Assembly (NCBI GenBank): GCA_014379595.1
Contig: JACMLM010000034.1
Location: 62,001-126,000 of the forward strand
From: Anaerolineales bacterium
GTDB taxonomy: Bacteria; Chloroflexota; Anaerolineae; Anaerolineales; Villigracilaceae
DNA: 64,000 bases
Direction of reading: 5' to 3'
The translations under genes were made by a program, and so were the position numbers. A model generated the notes under the pieces. The model saw only the letters and a list, made by a program, of their open reading frames with translations. It was not told the origin of the DNA and searched no databases. The stretch's first letter is position 1, and every line of letters begins with the position of its first letter. Positions 51,765 through 62,019 of this stretch are shown here, piece after piece.

Positions 51765-52952
51765 ATGCAAAATAACATGACTCCAACCGCTTCCGCAGAA
51801 CGTATTCACATTCTGGATATTTTGCGCGGCTTCGCCATCTTTGGCATTTTGGCAGTGAATATTGGCGGGTTTGCAACGCCACAATTTTTTCCTGGGTACA
51901 GTATTCCTGCCATGCCCTGGTATGACAATCTTGCACATAATCTAATGCTCTTCTTTGCTGAAGGCAAGTTTTACAGCATATTCTCATTTTTATTTGGGCT
52001 CGGGTTTGCAGTGCAACTCAATCGCGCTCAAGCTAAAGGGCGCGATATTAATTCCTTTTACCCGCGCCGTTTATGGATATTGTTTGGTTTTGGAATTTTA
52101 CATGCTCTTTTGTTTTGGCTGGGTGATATTCTTCGTTTATATGCCCTGCTCGGATTTGTATTGCTGGCTTTTCGAAATCATACTTCACGAACACTGCTTG
52201 TTTGGACAGGAATCTTCTTTGCACTTTCATTTTTCATGCTCATCCTGATGGGCGGGCCAAATGGCGGCAACGAGCCAGTCCCTGGGATTGATTTGGTTTC
52301 GATGGCTCAACAAGCCTATGGAGGCACATCATACCTAAATATTCTTATTTTTCAGGGCCTTATTATTTTGCCGTCGTTCATTATCATTGCACTGATTCAA
52401 GGCTTTAGTGTAATGGCATTATTTTTGTTGGGCATGCTCGCCGGGCGCAGTCATTTCTTTGAGCAATTAAATGAGAATCGCCACCGGCTCAAGCGTGCAT
52501 TTGTCACAGGCCTATTGATAGGGATACCGGGCAATGCACTCTTAATCTGGGCAGCCAATCCATTGTGGACCAGCCTGGGTTTCACGCTGGGCGCACCGGC
52601 ATTGGCAGTGACATATATTGCGGCACTTTCACTTGCTTCTCTTACACAGACCGGACAAAAAATTCTTGCGCCTCTTGCCTCAGTCGGGCGCATGGCTTTG
52701 ACCAACTATTTTTTGCAATCTGTACTATGTTCGATCCTATTTTCTGGCTATGGAGCAGGGCTTTATGAAAAGATTGGTGCGGCGGGTTTGTGGGGAATTA
52801 CCTTCTTGATTTACCTTGCGCAAATTCCATTTAGTATGTGGTGGTTAAGCAAATTCCAATTTGGTCCATTGGAATGGGTGTGGCGATCTCTGACTTATAA
52901 ACAACGACAACCTTTCATACGAGCTGAAAATCCCACAGGAAATTTACTGTGA
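51765..52952 (+). CDS. DUF418 membrane protein (YeiB-like)
   Basis: This 395-residue protein starts at ATG 51765 with AAAGGA upstream. It has the HGSNAT-like N-terminus RIHILDILRGFAIFGILAVNI, about ten TM segments, and the C-terminal DUF418 block SVGRMALTNYFLQSVLCSILFSGYG..GPLEWVWRSLTY. This block GPLEWxWRxLTY is diagnostic. DUF418 proteins are of unknown function, possibly acyl transfer across the membrane. It is a single-gene unit. Confidence 0.9.
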   Translation: MQNNMTPTASAERIHILDILRGFAIFGILAVNIGGFATPQFFPGYSIPAMPWYDNLAHNLMLFFAEGKFYSIFSFLFGLGFAVQLNRAQAKGRDINSFYPRRLWILFGFGILHALLFWLGDILRLYALLGFVLLAFRNHTSRTLLVWTGIFFALSFFMLILMGGPNGGNEPVPGIDLVSMAQQAYGGTSYLNILIFQGLIILPSFIIIALIQGFSVMALFLLGMLAGRSHFFEQLNENRHRLKRAFVTGLLIGIPGNALLIWAANPLWTSLGFTLGAPALAVTYIAALSLASLTQTGQKILAPLASVGRMALTNYFLQSVLCSILFSGYGAGLYEKIGAAGLWGITFLIYLAQIPFSMWWLSKFQFGPLEWVWRSLTYKQRQPFIRAENPTGNLL

Positions 52953-53069
52953 CAAACTCATAAAACTGCATCTCATTAAGAGTACTGATCTGTCATTTGC
53001 AATTTCTTCAAGGAAAATGTGAATGACGTTTTGGTTTAAATGGTATTATCACTCCTTCAAAGGAGACTT

Positions 53070-53735
53070 ATGTTAAAACCCATTCGTTGGAACACTTTTA
53101 TTCGTGACTTTTTTGTCATTCAAATTGGTTTTGCTTTGTATGGCTTATCGATCGCGCTTACTATCCAAGCTGATCTCGGGACAGGCACATGGTCTGTGTT
53201 TGAAGTGGCACTTGCAAATCTTACAGGTTTAACCATCGGAACGATCACTATTCTTGTTGCTTTCGGAGTATTGGTTCTGGTATTACTATTCAAAGAGAAA
53301 GTAGGATGGGGAACTCTGGGAAATATCCTCAGTATTGGCTTATGGTTAGATGTGTTTATGAAGATTATCCCATTTGAAGAATCAAATTTACCTTTGCAGG
53401 TAGTGATGTTGTTTGCAGGGATTCTGCTTATGGGAATTGCTAGTGCCGTTTATATTGGCGTAGATGCAGGTGCGGGCCCGCGAGATAGTTTGATGTTGGC
53501 GATTCATCGTACTACCAAATTAAGTTTACGAATGGCTCGTGCTTCCGTTGAAATTATAGTTTTCATCATCGGCTGGTTGCTTGGCGGACCTGCTGGAATT
53601 GGTACATTGATCTTCGCTATTTTGATTGGTCCATCTGTACAATGGGCATTTAAGATATTTAATGTGCGGCCGCATCAGGAAGAAAAAGTAATACTTACTT
53701 CACCAGTATCGATTGAAGGAGATGCAAATGACTGA
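53070..53735 (+). CDS. YczE/YyaS/YitT-family membrane protein
   Basis: This 221-residue protein has five TM segments and the family sequence RDFFVIQIGFALYGLSIALTIQADLGTGTWSVFEVALANLTGLTIGTI (in several runs), AVYIGVDAGAGPRDSLMLAIHRTTKLSLRMARASVE. Family members (Bacillus YczE) influence secondary-metabolite and peptide export, but the activity is unknown. The ATG at 53070 follows AAGGAG. It overlaps the protease gene by 8 bp, so the two are probably co-translated. Confidence 0.87.
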   Translation: MLKPIRWNTFIRDFFVIQIGFALYGLSIALTIQADLGTGTWSVFEVALANLTGLTIGTITILVAFGVLVLVLLFKEKVGWGTLGNILSIGLWLDVFMKIIPFEESNLPLQVVMLFAGILLMGIASAVYIGVDAGAGPRDSLMLAIHRTTKLSLRMARASVEIIVFIIGWLLGGPAGIGTLIFAILIGPSVQWAFKIFNVRPHQEEKVILTSPVSIEGDAND

Positions 53736-56058
53736 AGCTACTTCTGATACACCGATCTCTGAACCACAAAATCGTTCAACAAACGCGCTCGTGCTCTTTT
53801 TGCTTTTTGTGCTGCCCATGCCGTTTTGTTTGTTCATCTATCATTTCATTGTGTGGTCAACTGAACAAACGGCGATCACTTCTTTGAGCTTAAAGTCTGT
53901 TGCATGGGCTGGACCAATCGGTTTGCTTGTTCAAGCCATTGTAATGACAGGTATTACGGCAGCATTATGGCGTTTTACCAAAGATGACCGCTTCAAGCCA
54001 GTATATGCAGGCTTATTCGGTGCGGCTGTGATGGCCTTCCCTGCGTTGCTTTTGCGTGCGCTTGGCCCAAATAATGATCAGCTTGGTTCCATTGCACAAT
54101 TCATTCTTTGTTTAATCGGCGCAGGAGTCGTGATCTGGCTTCGTAAAAATAAAATTGAATGGGATCGCGTTTCCTTACCATTTGGTCTTGTCATTGCGGC
54201 TATTGGCTTTGCACCGTTTGCGATCTATGGTTCGTTTGGTTCATTTGGTGATGCGTTCTTAAGTCTGTTGGCGAGCATGTCATTTGGTTTGCTTGCCGCC
54301 ACATTGATTGGATCTACAACAGGTAATTTGTTTTTAGATGGTGTTGGCATCGGCGGAGTGCTTGCATTGCTTGGCTCTGCCATAGGGTACGATGGCTCAC
54401 AATTACTTCTGCTTGCCATTCTTCCATCATTTGCGTTTGCGATTTCTGCCGTCATGCCATCCAAACTTGCAGCAGGCGCGGCCACGTCATTACTTGCATT
54501 TGCAGGCTTTGCACTTTTTGACCCAACTGAGTTGACGATTGTTTTGGGCGATATTCTTGGTGTGGCTACGAAAGCAAGCGGCATCGTAATTCTTATCGGG
54601 CTGGGAACAAGTATCATTGCGCTGGTCATGCGTTTCGCAACAGCATCAGGCTACAGTCAAAGTGCGAAGCGGGCGGTTGGCTGGGCAGGAGTTGGAGTCA
54701 CATGGCTGGTTGTCATCACATTATTTTTTATGTTTGGCAATCCAGGAAATTATAGCGACCGCCTCTTTGTCATTCTGAAGGATCAAGCGGATATTTCTGA
54801 TGTTGCGAGTATCGAAGACCGCGATGAAAGATTAACTGCAGCTTACGAACAATTAACCGAACATGCTAATGAAACGCAGGCTGATCTACGGAATTTCTTT
54901 GATAAAGTTGGTGTTGAATACACTCCATATTATTTGGAAAATGCGATTGAAGTTCGCGGTGGAACTTTGGTGCGATTCTATTTGATGACCCGCTCCGAAG
55001 TAGACCGAGTCATTCCAAGCCCGCGCCTGCGTGCTGTTCCTGCTGATGAACCTTCGCTGGGATATATTACCGAAGCAAGTGATGAAGTGCAATGGAATAT
55101 CTCAATGATCGGCGCAGATAAAGTATGGAATGAATTTAATGTGCAAGGTGAAGGCATTGTGGTGGGGCAATCTGATTCTGGTGTGGATGGGAATCATCCT
55201 GCTATCCATGATCGATATCGCGGCGTGACTCAAGGTGATGATTACAACTGGTTCGATCCATGGGATGGAACGACATCACCCAATGATGAAGGCGGACATG
55301 GCACACATACAACGGGAACGATTCTCGGTGCAGATGGGATCGGTGTAGCGCCAAAAGCGCAATGGATTGGTTGTGTGAATCTTGATAGAAATCTTGCCAA
55401 CCCTGCATTGTATTTGGATTGTATGCAATTCATGCTTGCGCCGTTTCCGCATGGTGGTGATCCATTAAAAGATGGTGACCCGACCAAAGCTGCGCATGTG
55501 ATGAACAATTCATGGGGCTGCCCCTCGATTGAAGGTTGTGACCCGAATGCATTGTTGTCTGCGGTGGATAATTTAAGATATGCAGGTATCTTTGTGGTCG
55601 TATCCACTGGCAATGACGGACCGAGTTGTGAGACCGTTGAATCGCCATTGTCTTTATATGATTCTGTTTTTTCGGTTGGCGCCGTTGACCAATTTGGTGA
55701 TATGGCTCAATTCAGCAGCCGCGGCCCCGTTATCGCAGATGGTTCTGGAAGAAACAAACCCGACATCGTTGCACCTGGCGTGGATATTCTTTCATCATTA
55801 CCAGGCGGTACATATGGCGCCAACAGCGGAACATCCATGGCTGGGCCTCATGTTGTAGGAGTGGTGGCATTGATCTGGTCTGCTCAACCCGATTTGATCG
55901 GTGATATTGATGCAACTGAACAACTCATCATTGATACAGCACAGCCTTATACAGGTGACACATCACTCGGTTGCTTCACTGGCGACACTCCGAGCAATGC
56001 GTATGGTTATGGTGTTGTGGATGTATATGAAGCCGTGAAGAAAGCGTTAGGGAAATAA
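53728..56058 (+). CDS. Subtilisin-like (S8) protease fused to an N-terminal polytopic membrane domain
   Basis: This 776-residue protein has about ten TM segments in residues 25-345 and an S8 peptidase domain from about 470. Catalytic residues are Asp483 (GQSDSGVDGNHP), His524 (GGHGTHTTG) and Ser703 (GTSMAGPHVVG), with oxyanion Asn in VMNNSWG. Between them is a stretch (about 350-460) with inhibitor-I9-like features (FYLMTRSEVDRVIPSP). S8 proteases normally have a signal peptide and are secreted; a multi-TM anchor is unusual. ATG 53728 follows GAAGGAG. It probably faces outwards. Substrate unknown. Confidence 0.88.
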   Translation: MTEATSDTPISEPQNRSTNALVLFLLFVLPMPFCLFIYHFIVWSTEQTAITSLSLKSVAWAGPIGLLVQAIVMTGITAALWRFTKDDRFKPVYAGLFGAAVMAFPALLLRALGPNNDQLGSIAQFILCLIGAGVVIWLRKNKIEWDRVSLPFGLVIAAIGFAPFAIYGSFGSFGDAFLSLLASMSFGLLAATLIGSTTGNLFLDGVGIGGVLALLGSAIGYDGSQLLLLAILPSFAFAISAVMPSKLAAGAATSLLAFAGFALFDPTELTIVLGDILGVATKASGIVILIGLGTSIIALVMRFATASGYSQSAKRAVGWAGVGVTWLVVITLFFMFGNPGNYSDRLFVILKDQADISDVASIEDRDERLTAAYEQLTEHANETQADLRNFFDKVGVEYTPYYLENAIEVRGGTLVRFYLMTRSEVDRVIPSPRLRAVPADEPSLGYITEASDEVQWNISMIGADKVWNEFNVQGEGIVVGQSDSGVDGNHPAIHDRYRGVTQGDDYNWFDPWDGTTSPNDEGGHGTHTTGTILGADGIGVAPKAQWIGCVNLDRNLANPALYLDCMQFMLAPFPHGGDPLKDGDPTKAAHVMNNSWGCPSIEGCDPNALLSAVDNLRYAGIFVVVSTGNDGPSCETVESPLSLYDSVFSVGAVDQFGDMAQFSSRGPVIADGSGRNKPDIVAPGVDILSSLPGGTYGANSGTSMAGPHVVGVVALIWSAQPDLIGDIDATEQLIIDTAQPYTGDTSLGCFTGDTPSNAYGYGVVDVYEAVKKALGK

Positions 56059-56059
56059 A

Positions 56060-56365
56060 ATGATTTCAAGAATGTGGCATGGCCGAGTTCCAACCTCAAA
56101 GGCGAAGGCTTATCGAGAATTCCTCAATTCTCGTGCAATTCCAGATTATCAGTCTGTAGCTGGCAATATCAGCGTTCATATCCTTGAACGAAATGAAGGT
56201 GATATTACTCACTTCATCACGCTTACATTTTGGGAGACTCTGGAATCGATCAAAGCATTCGCAGGGGAAGATGCTGAATTAGCAAAATATTACGATGAAG
56301 ATAAAGACTTTCTGCTTGAGTTTGAGCCATTTGTCGTGCATTACGAAGTAGTAGGACAATCTTAA
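56060..56365 (+). CDS. Antibiotic-biosynthesis-monooxygenase (ABM)-fold protein
   Basis: This 101-residue single-domain protein reads MISRMWHGRVPTSKAKAYREFL, then GNISVHILERNEGDITHFITLTFWETLESIKAFAG, then AELAKYYDEDKDFLLEFEPFVVHYEV. This is the dimeric ferredoxin-like ABM fold with the usual WxxxESIKAFAG helix. Such proteins include monooxygenases and heme-degrading enzymes. It lies 1 nt after the protease stop. Confidence 0.8.
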   Translation: MISRMWHGRVPTSKAKAYREFLNSRAIPDYQSVAGNISVHILERNEGDITHFITLTFWETLESIKAFAGEDAELAKYYDEDKDFLLEFEPFVVHYEVVGQS

Positions 56366-56403
56366 CAAGAAGTAATTTCCGCATGTTTTTGCGTGGAGGA
56401 GAT

Positions 56404-56832
56404 ATGAAAAAAATATTCATCACCTTGATTTCCATCTTGTCATTGGCAGGTGCAATGCTGGCATGTAGTGCGTCTTCGACACCAACGCCTGCACCGATCC
56501 CTCCAGAACCGCCAACTCCACCATTTGTGGGAATGTGGATGAGTGAAACGGAAACGCTTGTCTTTACCAAAACGAATCTATATCGCGTAGAGTCAAATTC
56601 TGGAACAAGCCAGGCCACTGAGCAATTTGCAGTGATCATTGCGCACGATGCGATTCACCAACGCATCACAGTACAGACCCAATGGGTCAAAGCAAATGGT
56701 ATCTCTGTAGGCTTTGACTCGCCCATCTACTCCCTGTCCTATAAAATTGAAGGCGACGTTCTGCAAATTGGATTGGGCACAGCAAATGAATTCACGACCG
56801 AGCTTTCCCCGACGGCCTATTACCGAAAATAA
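56404..56832 (+). CDS. Small lipoprotein
   Basis: This 142-residue predicted lipoprotein starts after GGAGGAG. The signal MKKIFITLISILSLAGAMLAC has lipobox MLAC; a Pro/Thr-rich linker (SSTPTPAPIPPEPPTPP) follows, then a beta-rich domain with FVGMWMSETETLVFTKTNLYRVES and IGLGTANEFTTELSPTAYYRK, lipocalin-like in style. Function unknown. Same orientation as the neighbours. Confidence 0.72.
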   Translation: MKKIFITLISILSLAGAMLACSASSTPTPAPIPPEPPTPPFVGMWMSETETLVFTKTNLYRVESNSGTSQATEQFAVIIAHDAIHQRITVQTQWVKANGISVGFDSPIYSLSYKIEGDVLQIGLGTANEFTTELSPTAYYRK

Positions 56833-56838
56833 TATCTT

Positions 56839-57441
56839 ATGTGGATCTATCTCCTTCAAGGCATTGGCTATGGCTTCGCAGCTTCATCGCAGCCTGGACC
56901 TTTACAAACTTATCTTATTTCTCAAACTCTTACCCGTGGTTGGAAGCAAACACTCCCAGCAGTATTGGCACCGCTTATCAGTGATGGGCCTATTGTCATG
57001 ATCTGTTTGTTCGTTTTGAGTCAGGTACCTATATGGCTGCAAAGAGGTCTGTATATTGTTGGGGGATTATTTGTTTTATACCTGGCTTATGGTACTTATA
57101 AATCATGGAAAAGCTTTGATCCTTATACAGTTGCGATAGCAACGGATCAGCCAAACGTATTTAGAACTGCATTATTGAATTTCTTAAATCCTGGTCCCTA
57201 TCTTTTTTGGTCTCTTATCTCTGGCCCGATCTTGATCAAAGGCTGGCGTGAGGCACCTGTATATGGAATTAGCTTCCTGCTGGGTTTTTACATAACCTTG
57301 ATTGCTGGTTATGCTCTGACTGTCATTATCTTTGGCCTCGCACAAAAACTTGGACCCAAAGTCAACCACGCCATGTTAGGAATTTCAGCGGTCGCGTTAT
57401 TAGGGTTTGGTGTATATCAATTATGGCTGGGAATTTTCTGA
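56839..57441 (+). CDS. LysE/RhtB-family amino-acid exporter
   Basis: This 200-residue protein has about six TMs and the LysE-type start YLLQGIGYGFAASSQPGPLQTYLISQTLTRGWKQTLPAVLAPLISDGP (in runs), where SQPGP corresponds to the family's PGP motif, and LLNFLNPGPYLFWSLISGP in the second half. Exports amino acids or related compounds; substrate not predictable. It is the last gene of the plus-strand run and lies 6 nt after the lipoprotein gene. Confidence 0.87.
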   Translation: MWIYLLQGIGYGFAASSQPGPLQTYLISQTLTRGWKQTLPAVLAPLISDGPIVMICLFVLSQVPIWLQRGLYIVGGLFVLYLAYGTYKSWKSFDPYTVAIATDQPNVFRTALLNFLNPGPYLFWSLISGPILIKGWREAPVYGISFLLGFYITLIAGYALTVIIFGLAQKLGPKVNHAMLGISAVALLGFGVYQLWLGIF

Positions 57442-57724
57442 TGTCTTCTTGGAGAAGACTTTGATTGCGAACAGTTTTTAGGGAAACCCGATCCCTTTGA
57501 GTGAGTTGGAATTGACAGATGTTTTAGAAAAGTCACTCTAAAAAATAAACCCCATCTTATCTTTTCATTGCGTAGGACTTGAGCTTAGAGCCTAGCTAGG
57601 TTCGGCTCAATTCCTAGCGGGATACATTTTGGCCTAACGGCTTGCGCTACCCGCTGGTGGGCGGCGAGATGACTACAAACAACGAATCCAAGATATTTGC
57701 ACAAGACTACATTTAATACATGGA
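57442..57724. other. Intergenic junction between the Chloroflexota-like genes and the prr-type locus
   Basis: 283 bp between convergent genes. It contains GGCCTAACGGCTTGCGC (about 57631-57647), an attC-like half site on one strand only, and no clear terminator with a T run. I see no tRNA or direct-repeat attachment site. Confidence 0.5.
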
Positions 57725-60700
57725 TTAAATCTGCCCGCCCACGCCTTTAAACTTCTCAACAAAAGCGGCGATCTTTTGAAAAACGGTTTGTTTTTTGCTT
57801 AAGTATTGCGGATTAAGTGGACTCATTTTGGGCAGAATCGCATTGAGTTCTGTGCCGTTTTCACTAGCATATTCACGCTTTAATGATGCAATGATATAAC
57901 GCTTAGCTGCTTCTGCATTTAGGTTTTCATCATTAATTAATTCGTTTGCTTCACGTTGTTGCTCCGCTTGAGCAAAGGTAAAGAAAGCATCAATAATACT
58001 GGCTTTGTCAAGAATGTTGTCCAAGTTGGTTAGGTTAATAAAATCAACCATCAAACTCTCTTTGGCACGGTTACCAAGGCTGGCGCGAATTAAACGGCGT
58101 ACTTCTTCAACCAATGTCACTTTGTCTTTAAGCTTTTTATTGTGTTCGAATATCAATTCCAGAATGTAATCCAGATTAATCTCTTGTGATTTGAGCAGAT
58201 CCACCTCAAAAACCACATCATCCCAATCAATGGTGGCGATGTCTGTTTCTGCGCCCGCTTTTTCTCGGCGAAGCCAATCGAGAATATCGTTATAGGTTGA
58301 ACGGTAATCTTGAATAATGCGCTCGGCTGGCACCTTAATCGTTTGCATAGCCGCTAAGTCGTCATCGTTTAAATAGTGCTTAGCTTTAAACGCCTCTACA
58401 GCTATAGGATCGGTCATATCTAAGCCTTGTAAGGCTTTTAACCCAGCAAATTCGTCGTAGTTTTGCAAAACATTCTCAACACGCAAATATTCGCCAAATA
58501 ATTTAGCGAACTCTTTTTTATCTTGTTCTCTAACAATTTCATCAGGGTTGGGAAAGCGTTGTTGTAACTCTGCCACCACAACCAAATAACCACGCCGTGC
58601 TTCACCCGTCGCTACATCGGTAAAGCCTTCCATGTATTCTTTGTAGCTTTTTTCCAGCACCACGTTTTTGGTGTTCTTGTCACCAAATAAAGTAATGGCA
58701 TCAATTGTCGCTTGTTCTAAATCGCGGAAGGTGACTATATTGCCAAACGTTTTTGTCGCATCATAAATGCGGTTTGTGCGTGAATAGGCTTGGATCAAGC
58801 CGTGGTAGCGCAGGTTTTTATCCACGAACAAGGTGTTTAAAGTGGGTGCATCAAAGCCTGTTAAAAACATACCCACTACAATCAGCAAATCAACTTCTTG
58901 ATTGATGACTCGCTTGGCAAAGTCGCGGTAATAGTTTTGAAATTCATTGCTATCAACGCCATAATTGGTTTTAAACATCGCGTTATAGTCATCAATTGCC
59001 GCACTTAAAAATTCTTTCGCACTGCTATTCATTGCCGTGAGTTCAAAACTTTCATCAGGAATTTCCCCTGCCGCATCTTGTTCTTCATTGGCCGCAAAAG
59101 AGAAGATGGTGGCAATCTTAAGCGGCTTGTTACTGTCTTTCTGCAAATGCTTAAACGATTCATAGTACAGTTTGGCTGCATCCACACTGCTCACAGCAAA
59201 CATGGCATTAAAGCCTTTGCCACCCGCCTGTAAACGATGGGTTTTTTGTTTGAAGTTATTCAAGATGTACTGCGAAATTTCTCGAATGCGGTCGGGATGC
59301 AATAGCGCTTGTTTGTTTTCTGCCGCCGTGAGTTTTTTCTCGTCTAGTTCCGTTTCAATCGTCTTAAATTGCGGGCGCACATCGTTGTAGTCCACTTTGA
59401 ATTTCAACACTTTTTCATCGCGAATGGCGTCGGTAATCACATAAGAATGCAATTCACGCCCAAACACGCTGGCAGTGGTATCTGCGCCCAAGGCATTTTG
59501 TGGAAAAATTGGAGTACCCGTAAAGCCAAACTGGTAGAATTTTTTGAATTTTTTCTTTAGGTTTTGTTGTGCCTCACCAAATTGGGAACGGTGCGCCTCA
59601 TCAAAAATAAATACCACTTGCTTGTTGTAGATGGGCAAGTCGCCTTCACTTTTCATTAAGTTATTCAATTTTTGAATTGTGGTAACAATGATTTTATTGT
59701 CATCTTTATCAAGGTTGCGCTTTAACCCTGCGGTGCTGTCTGAACCATTGACGCTATCGGGCGAAAAGCGTTGATATTCTTTCATGGTTTGATAGTCGAG
59801 GTCTTTACGGTCAACCACAAAAAAGACTTTATCAATAAATTCTAGCTCGGTCGCCAGGCGTGCCGCTTTAAAGCTGGTTAAGGTTTTGCCTGAGCCTGTG
59901 GTATGCCAAATATAGCCGCCGCCTTCGGTGGTGTTCCATTTTTTTGCTTGATAAGCGCTGTTTATTTTCCATAAAATGCGCTCGGTCGCGGCAATTTGGT
60001 AGGGGCGCATGACTAATAAGGTGTCATTAACGTCAAACACTGAATAGTTGAACAGCACATTCAACAAGGTGTTTTTCTGAAAAAACGTGGCAGTAAAATC
60101 TTTTAAGTCTTTTATTAAGCTGTTATCTGACTTTGCCCAATTCATGGTGAAATCAAAACTGTTTTTGTCACGCTTGGTGGTATTGGCAAAGTAACGGCTA
60201 TCTGTTCCGTTTGAAATCACGAAAAGCTGCAAATATTTAAACAGTGAGTTGTCTGTATTAAAACTTTCTTTGCTGTAGCGGTGCACCTGGTTAAAGGCTT
60301 CGCGAATGGCCACCCCCCGTTTTTTGAGCTCGATTTGTACCAATGGCAAACCATTCACCAAAATGGTGATATCGTAGCGATTGGCCTGCGTACCTTTTTG
60401 TTCAAACTGTTTAATTACCTGAACTTTATTGCGAGCAATTTTTTGCTTATCCAATAGATAGATGTTTTGGATGTGCCCATCATCAAAGACAAAATCGTGG
60501 ATATAGTCGTCATGAATTTTGCGCGTTTTATCGATACTGTTATCGCTGGGCTTATCTAAATAAGATTCAACAAAACGTTGCCATTCGCCATCCAAAAACT
60601 GCACATGATTTAGCGCTTGCAACTGCACCCGCACGTTTGCCAGCATTTTGTCGAGGGTGTTTAAATCGGGCAGGTATTCATAGCCTTGGTTTTGTAGATC

Positions 60701-60823
60701 GGTGATGAACTCAGCCTCTAAAGCGTATTCGCTTTGATAGGCTTCATTGATCTGCCAACTCTTGGTGTATTTATCCAGCACGATAAAGTTATTCGATTCT
60801 GCAATGGGTTTGTATTCAATCAT
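57725..60823 (-). CDS. hsdR: Type I restriction endonuclease subunit HsdR
   Basis: This 1032-residue motor/nuclease subunit has an N-terminal nuclease site (Asp151 in YDITILVNG, Glu165 and Lys167 in QIELKKRG), Walker A HTTGSGKT (Lys313), DEAH box (408-411, [12 protein letters not shown]), FGFTGTPIF, and the helicase motif QAYSRTNR. The C-terminal ~250 residues are the helical domain that binds the HsdM/HsdS core. The length matches type IC enzymes (EcoR124I, EcoprrI). It is the last gene of the locus, 28 nt after prrC, as prrD/hsdR is in the E. coli prr locus. Confidence 0.95.
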   Translation of the reverse strand: MIEYKPIAESNNFIVLDKYTKSWQINEAYQSEYALEAEFITDLQNQGYEYLPDLNTLDKMLANVRVQLQALNHVQFLDGEWQRFVESYLDKPSDNSIDKTRKIHDDYIHDFVFDDGHIQNIYLLDKQKIARNKVQVIKQFEQKGTQANRYDITILVNGLPLVQIELKKRGVAIREAFNQVHRYSKESFNTDNSLFKYLQLFVISNGTDSRYFANTTKRDKNSFDFTMNWAKSDNSLIKDLKDFTATFFQKNTLLNVLFNYSVFDVNDTLLVMRPYQIAATERILWKINSAYQAKKWNTTEGGGYIWHTTGSGKTLTSFKAARLATELEFIDKVFFVVDRKDLDYQTMKEYQRFSPDSVNGSDSTAGLKRNLDKDDNKIIVTTIQKLNNLMKSEGDLPIYNKQVVFIFDEAHRSQFGEAQQNLKKKFKKFYQFGFTGTPIFPQNALGADTTASVFGRELHSYVITDAIRDEKVLKFKVDYNDVRPQFKTIETELDEKKLTAAENKQALLHPDRIREISQYILNNFKQKTHRLQAGGKGFNAMFAVSSVDAAKLYYESFKHLQKDSNKPLKIATIFSFAANEEQDAAGEIPDESFELTAMNSSAKEFLSAAIDDYNAMFKTNYGVDSNEFQNYYRDFAKRVINQEVDLLIVVGMFLTGFDAPTLNTLFVDKNLRYHGLIQAYSRTNRIYDATKTFGNIVTFRDLEQATIDAITLFGDKNTKNVVLEKSYKEYMEGFTDVATGEARRGYLVVVAELQQRFPNPDEIVREQDKKEFAKLFGEYLRVENVLQNYDEFAGLKALQGLDMTDPIAVEAFKAKHYLNDDDLAAMQTIKVPAERIIQDYRSTYNDILDWLRREKAGAETDIATIDWDDVVFEVDLLKSQEINLDYILELIFEHNKKLKDKVTLVEEVRRLIRASLGNRAKESLMVDFINLTNLDNILDKASIIDAFFTFAQAEQQREANELINDENLNAEAAKRYIIASLKREYASENGTELNAILPKMSPLNPQYLSKKQTVFQKIAAFVEKFKGVGGQI

Positions 60824-60851
60824 ATATTTACCTTCGAATAATGTCTTTTAC

Positions 60852-62018
60852 TTAGCGAACGCTCGACTTGAAACGATACGTTTCATTAATTTGTCTCACC
60901 AGGTAGCTCAAAACACGCTTATCCTCTTCTGTAAGCTCAGTCACTTCTTCACCAGCCTGTTTAGAGTGACTAGAGATATTAATTATTCTTGTCTCATAAG
61001 GATTAGGCTTTCCATCACCTGTTGTCGGTAATAGGTTTCCCCAATTTTCATAACCGAGAAATGTGGAGGTTTTTTCTAAAATGTTTCTGAGAAAATTAAA
61101 GTGGTACTTATGCAACTGACCTGTCTCAATCGCTTTTTCAAGTTCTGCTTTGAGATAAAGATGATACGAAAACGGTGAATCATTCTTTGGTTGGGGGACT
61201 AAATCATATTCCCCATTATCATGTTTATTCAGAAGATATTTTTTAAATTTAACGTCCTTGAACTCATTGTGCAGCACATTATAAAAAAGCGGGTTATGTG
61301 TGGTGATAATAAATTTAAGTTCTGAACGACTGGATTTAATCAGTTGCGCCAAGTCCACCGCTAATTCAATCAAATGATTTTCATCTAAGGAGCTAACAGG
61401 GTCGTCAATAAATACATATTCCAACTGATTAAACTGATCTGTTTCCCGCTCACTGGGTTCGGCGACATTCAACACAGCAATCACTTGCACAAGCAGACTA
61501 TAAAATACACTCCAAATAAAGTTGCTCTCTTCACCCTTTGAAATTTTGATATTTTCGGTTTGTTCTTCATTGCCCCGTTCAAAGGAGAATGTGACTTCAG
61601 AGAAATCTGGACTAAAACGCGGCGTTAACTTTTCATCAGTATAGCGCTGAAAATGAGCAATAATGTTTTGATCTTGCCCCTGGTCTTGGAGCACCCATTC
61701 TGTAAAAGAGTTAGACTGGATTTTTAATTTCGGCTCGGTATCACGCTCTAAATCATTATCCCAATAGAACAAATCTTCCGTAAACGCATTGTAATAGAGG
61801 ATTTTTGTGCGAGCTAACGCTGTTTCTTCTGCTTCTTCATCACTATCGGCTCTCGGTGCGATTAACTGTTTAAATTCCCGTGACAAGCGAGTTTTACCCG
61901 TGCCATTAAACGCAAAGATAAGCTGTACTTTTACACTGGAAATTGTTGCAACTGCTGACCGAGTTCTATGTTCAGCAACTTTTAGTTGCTGTGCAATGTC
62001 CGTTAACGACTGCCCCAT
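60852..62018 (-). CDS. prrC: Latent anticodon nuclease PrrC
   Basis: This 388-residue toxin has an ABC-type ATPase half: Walker A AFNGTGKT (36-43), the PrrC-specific [18 protein letters not shown] (73-90), signature [11 protein letters not shown] (160-170), Walker [13 protein letters not shown] (201-212) and His241 (ITTHNP). The C-terminal anticodon-nuclease half has the catalytic triad of PrrC: Arg311 and Glu315 in FLRNILEKT and His351 in ISSHSK (E. coli Arg320, Glu324, His356). E. coli PrrC cuts tRNA-Lys 5' of the wobble base when phage T4 Stp disturbs the HsdRMS complex. ATG 62018 lies 1 nt after the hsdS stop with GAGG upstream. Confidence 0.95.
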   Translation of the reverse strand: MGQSLTDIAQQLKVAEHRTRSAVATISSVKVQLIFAFNGTGKTRLSREFKQLIAPRADSDEEAEETALARTKILYYNAFTEDLFYWDNDLERDTEPKLKIQSNSFTEWVLQDQGQDQNIIAHFQRYTDEKLTPRFSPDFSEVTFSFERGNEEQTENIKISKGEESNFIWSVFYSLLVQVIAVLNVAEPSERETDQFNQLEYVFIDDPVSSLDENHLIELAVDLAQLIKSSRSELKFIITTHNPLFYNVLHNEFKDVKFKKYLLNKHDNGEYDLVPQPKNDSPFSYHLYLKAELEKAIETGQLHKYHFNFLRNILEKTSTFLGYENWGNLLPTTGDGKPNPYETRIINISSHSKQAGEEVTELTEEDKRVLSYLVRQINETYRFKSSVR

Positions 62019-62019
62019 G

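Noticed and set aside
57625-57665. attC site downstream of hsdR
   Set aside because: Only GCCTAACGGCTTGCG is present. No partner GTTRRRY with symmetric L boxes was found, so I do not claim an integron cassette for the prr block.
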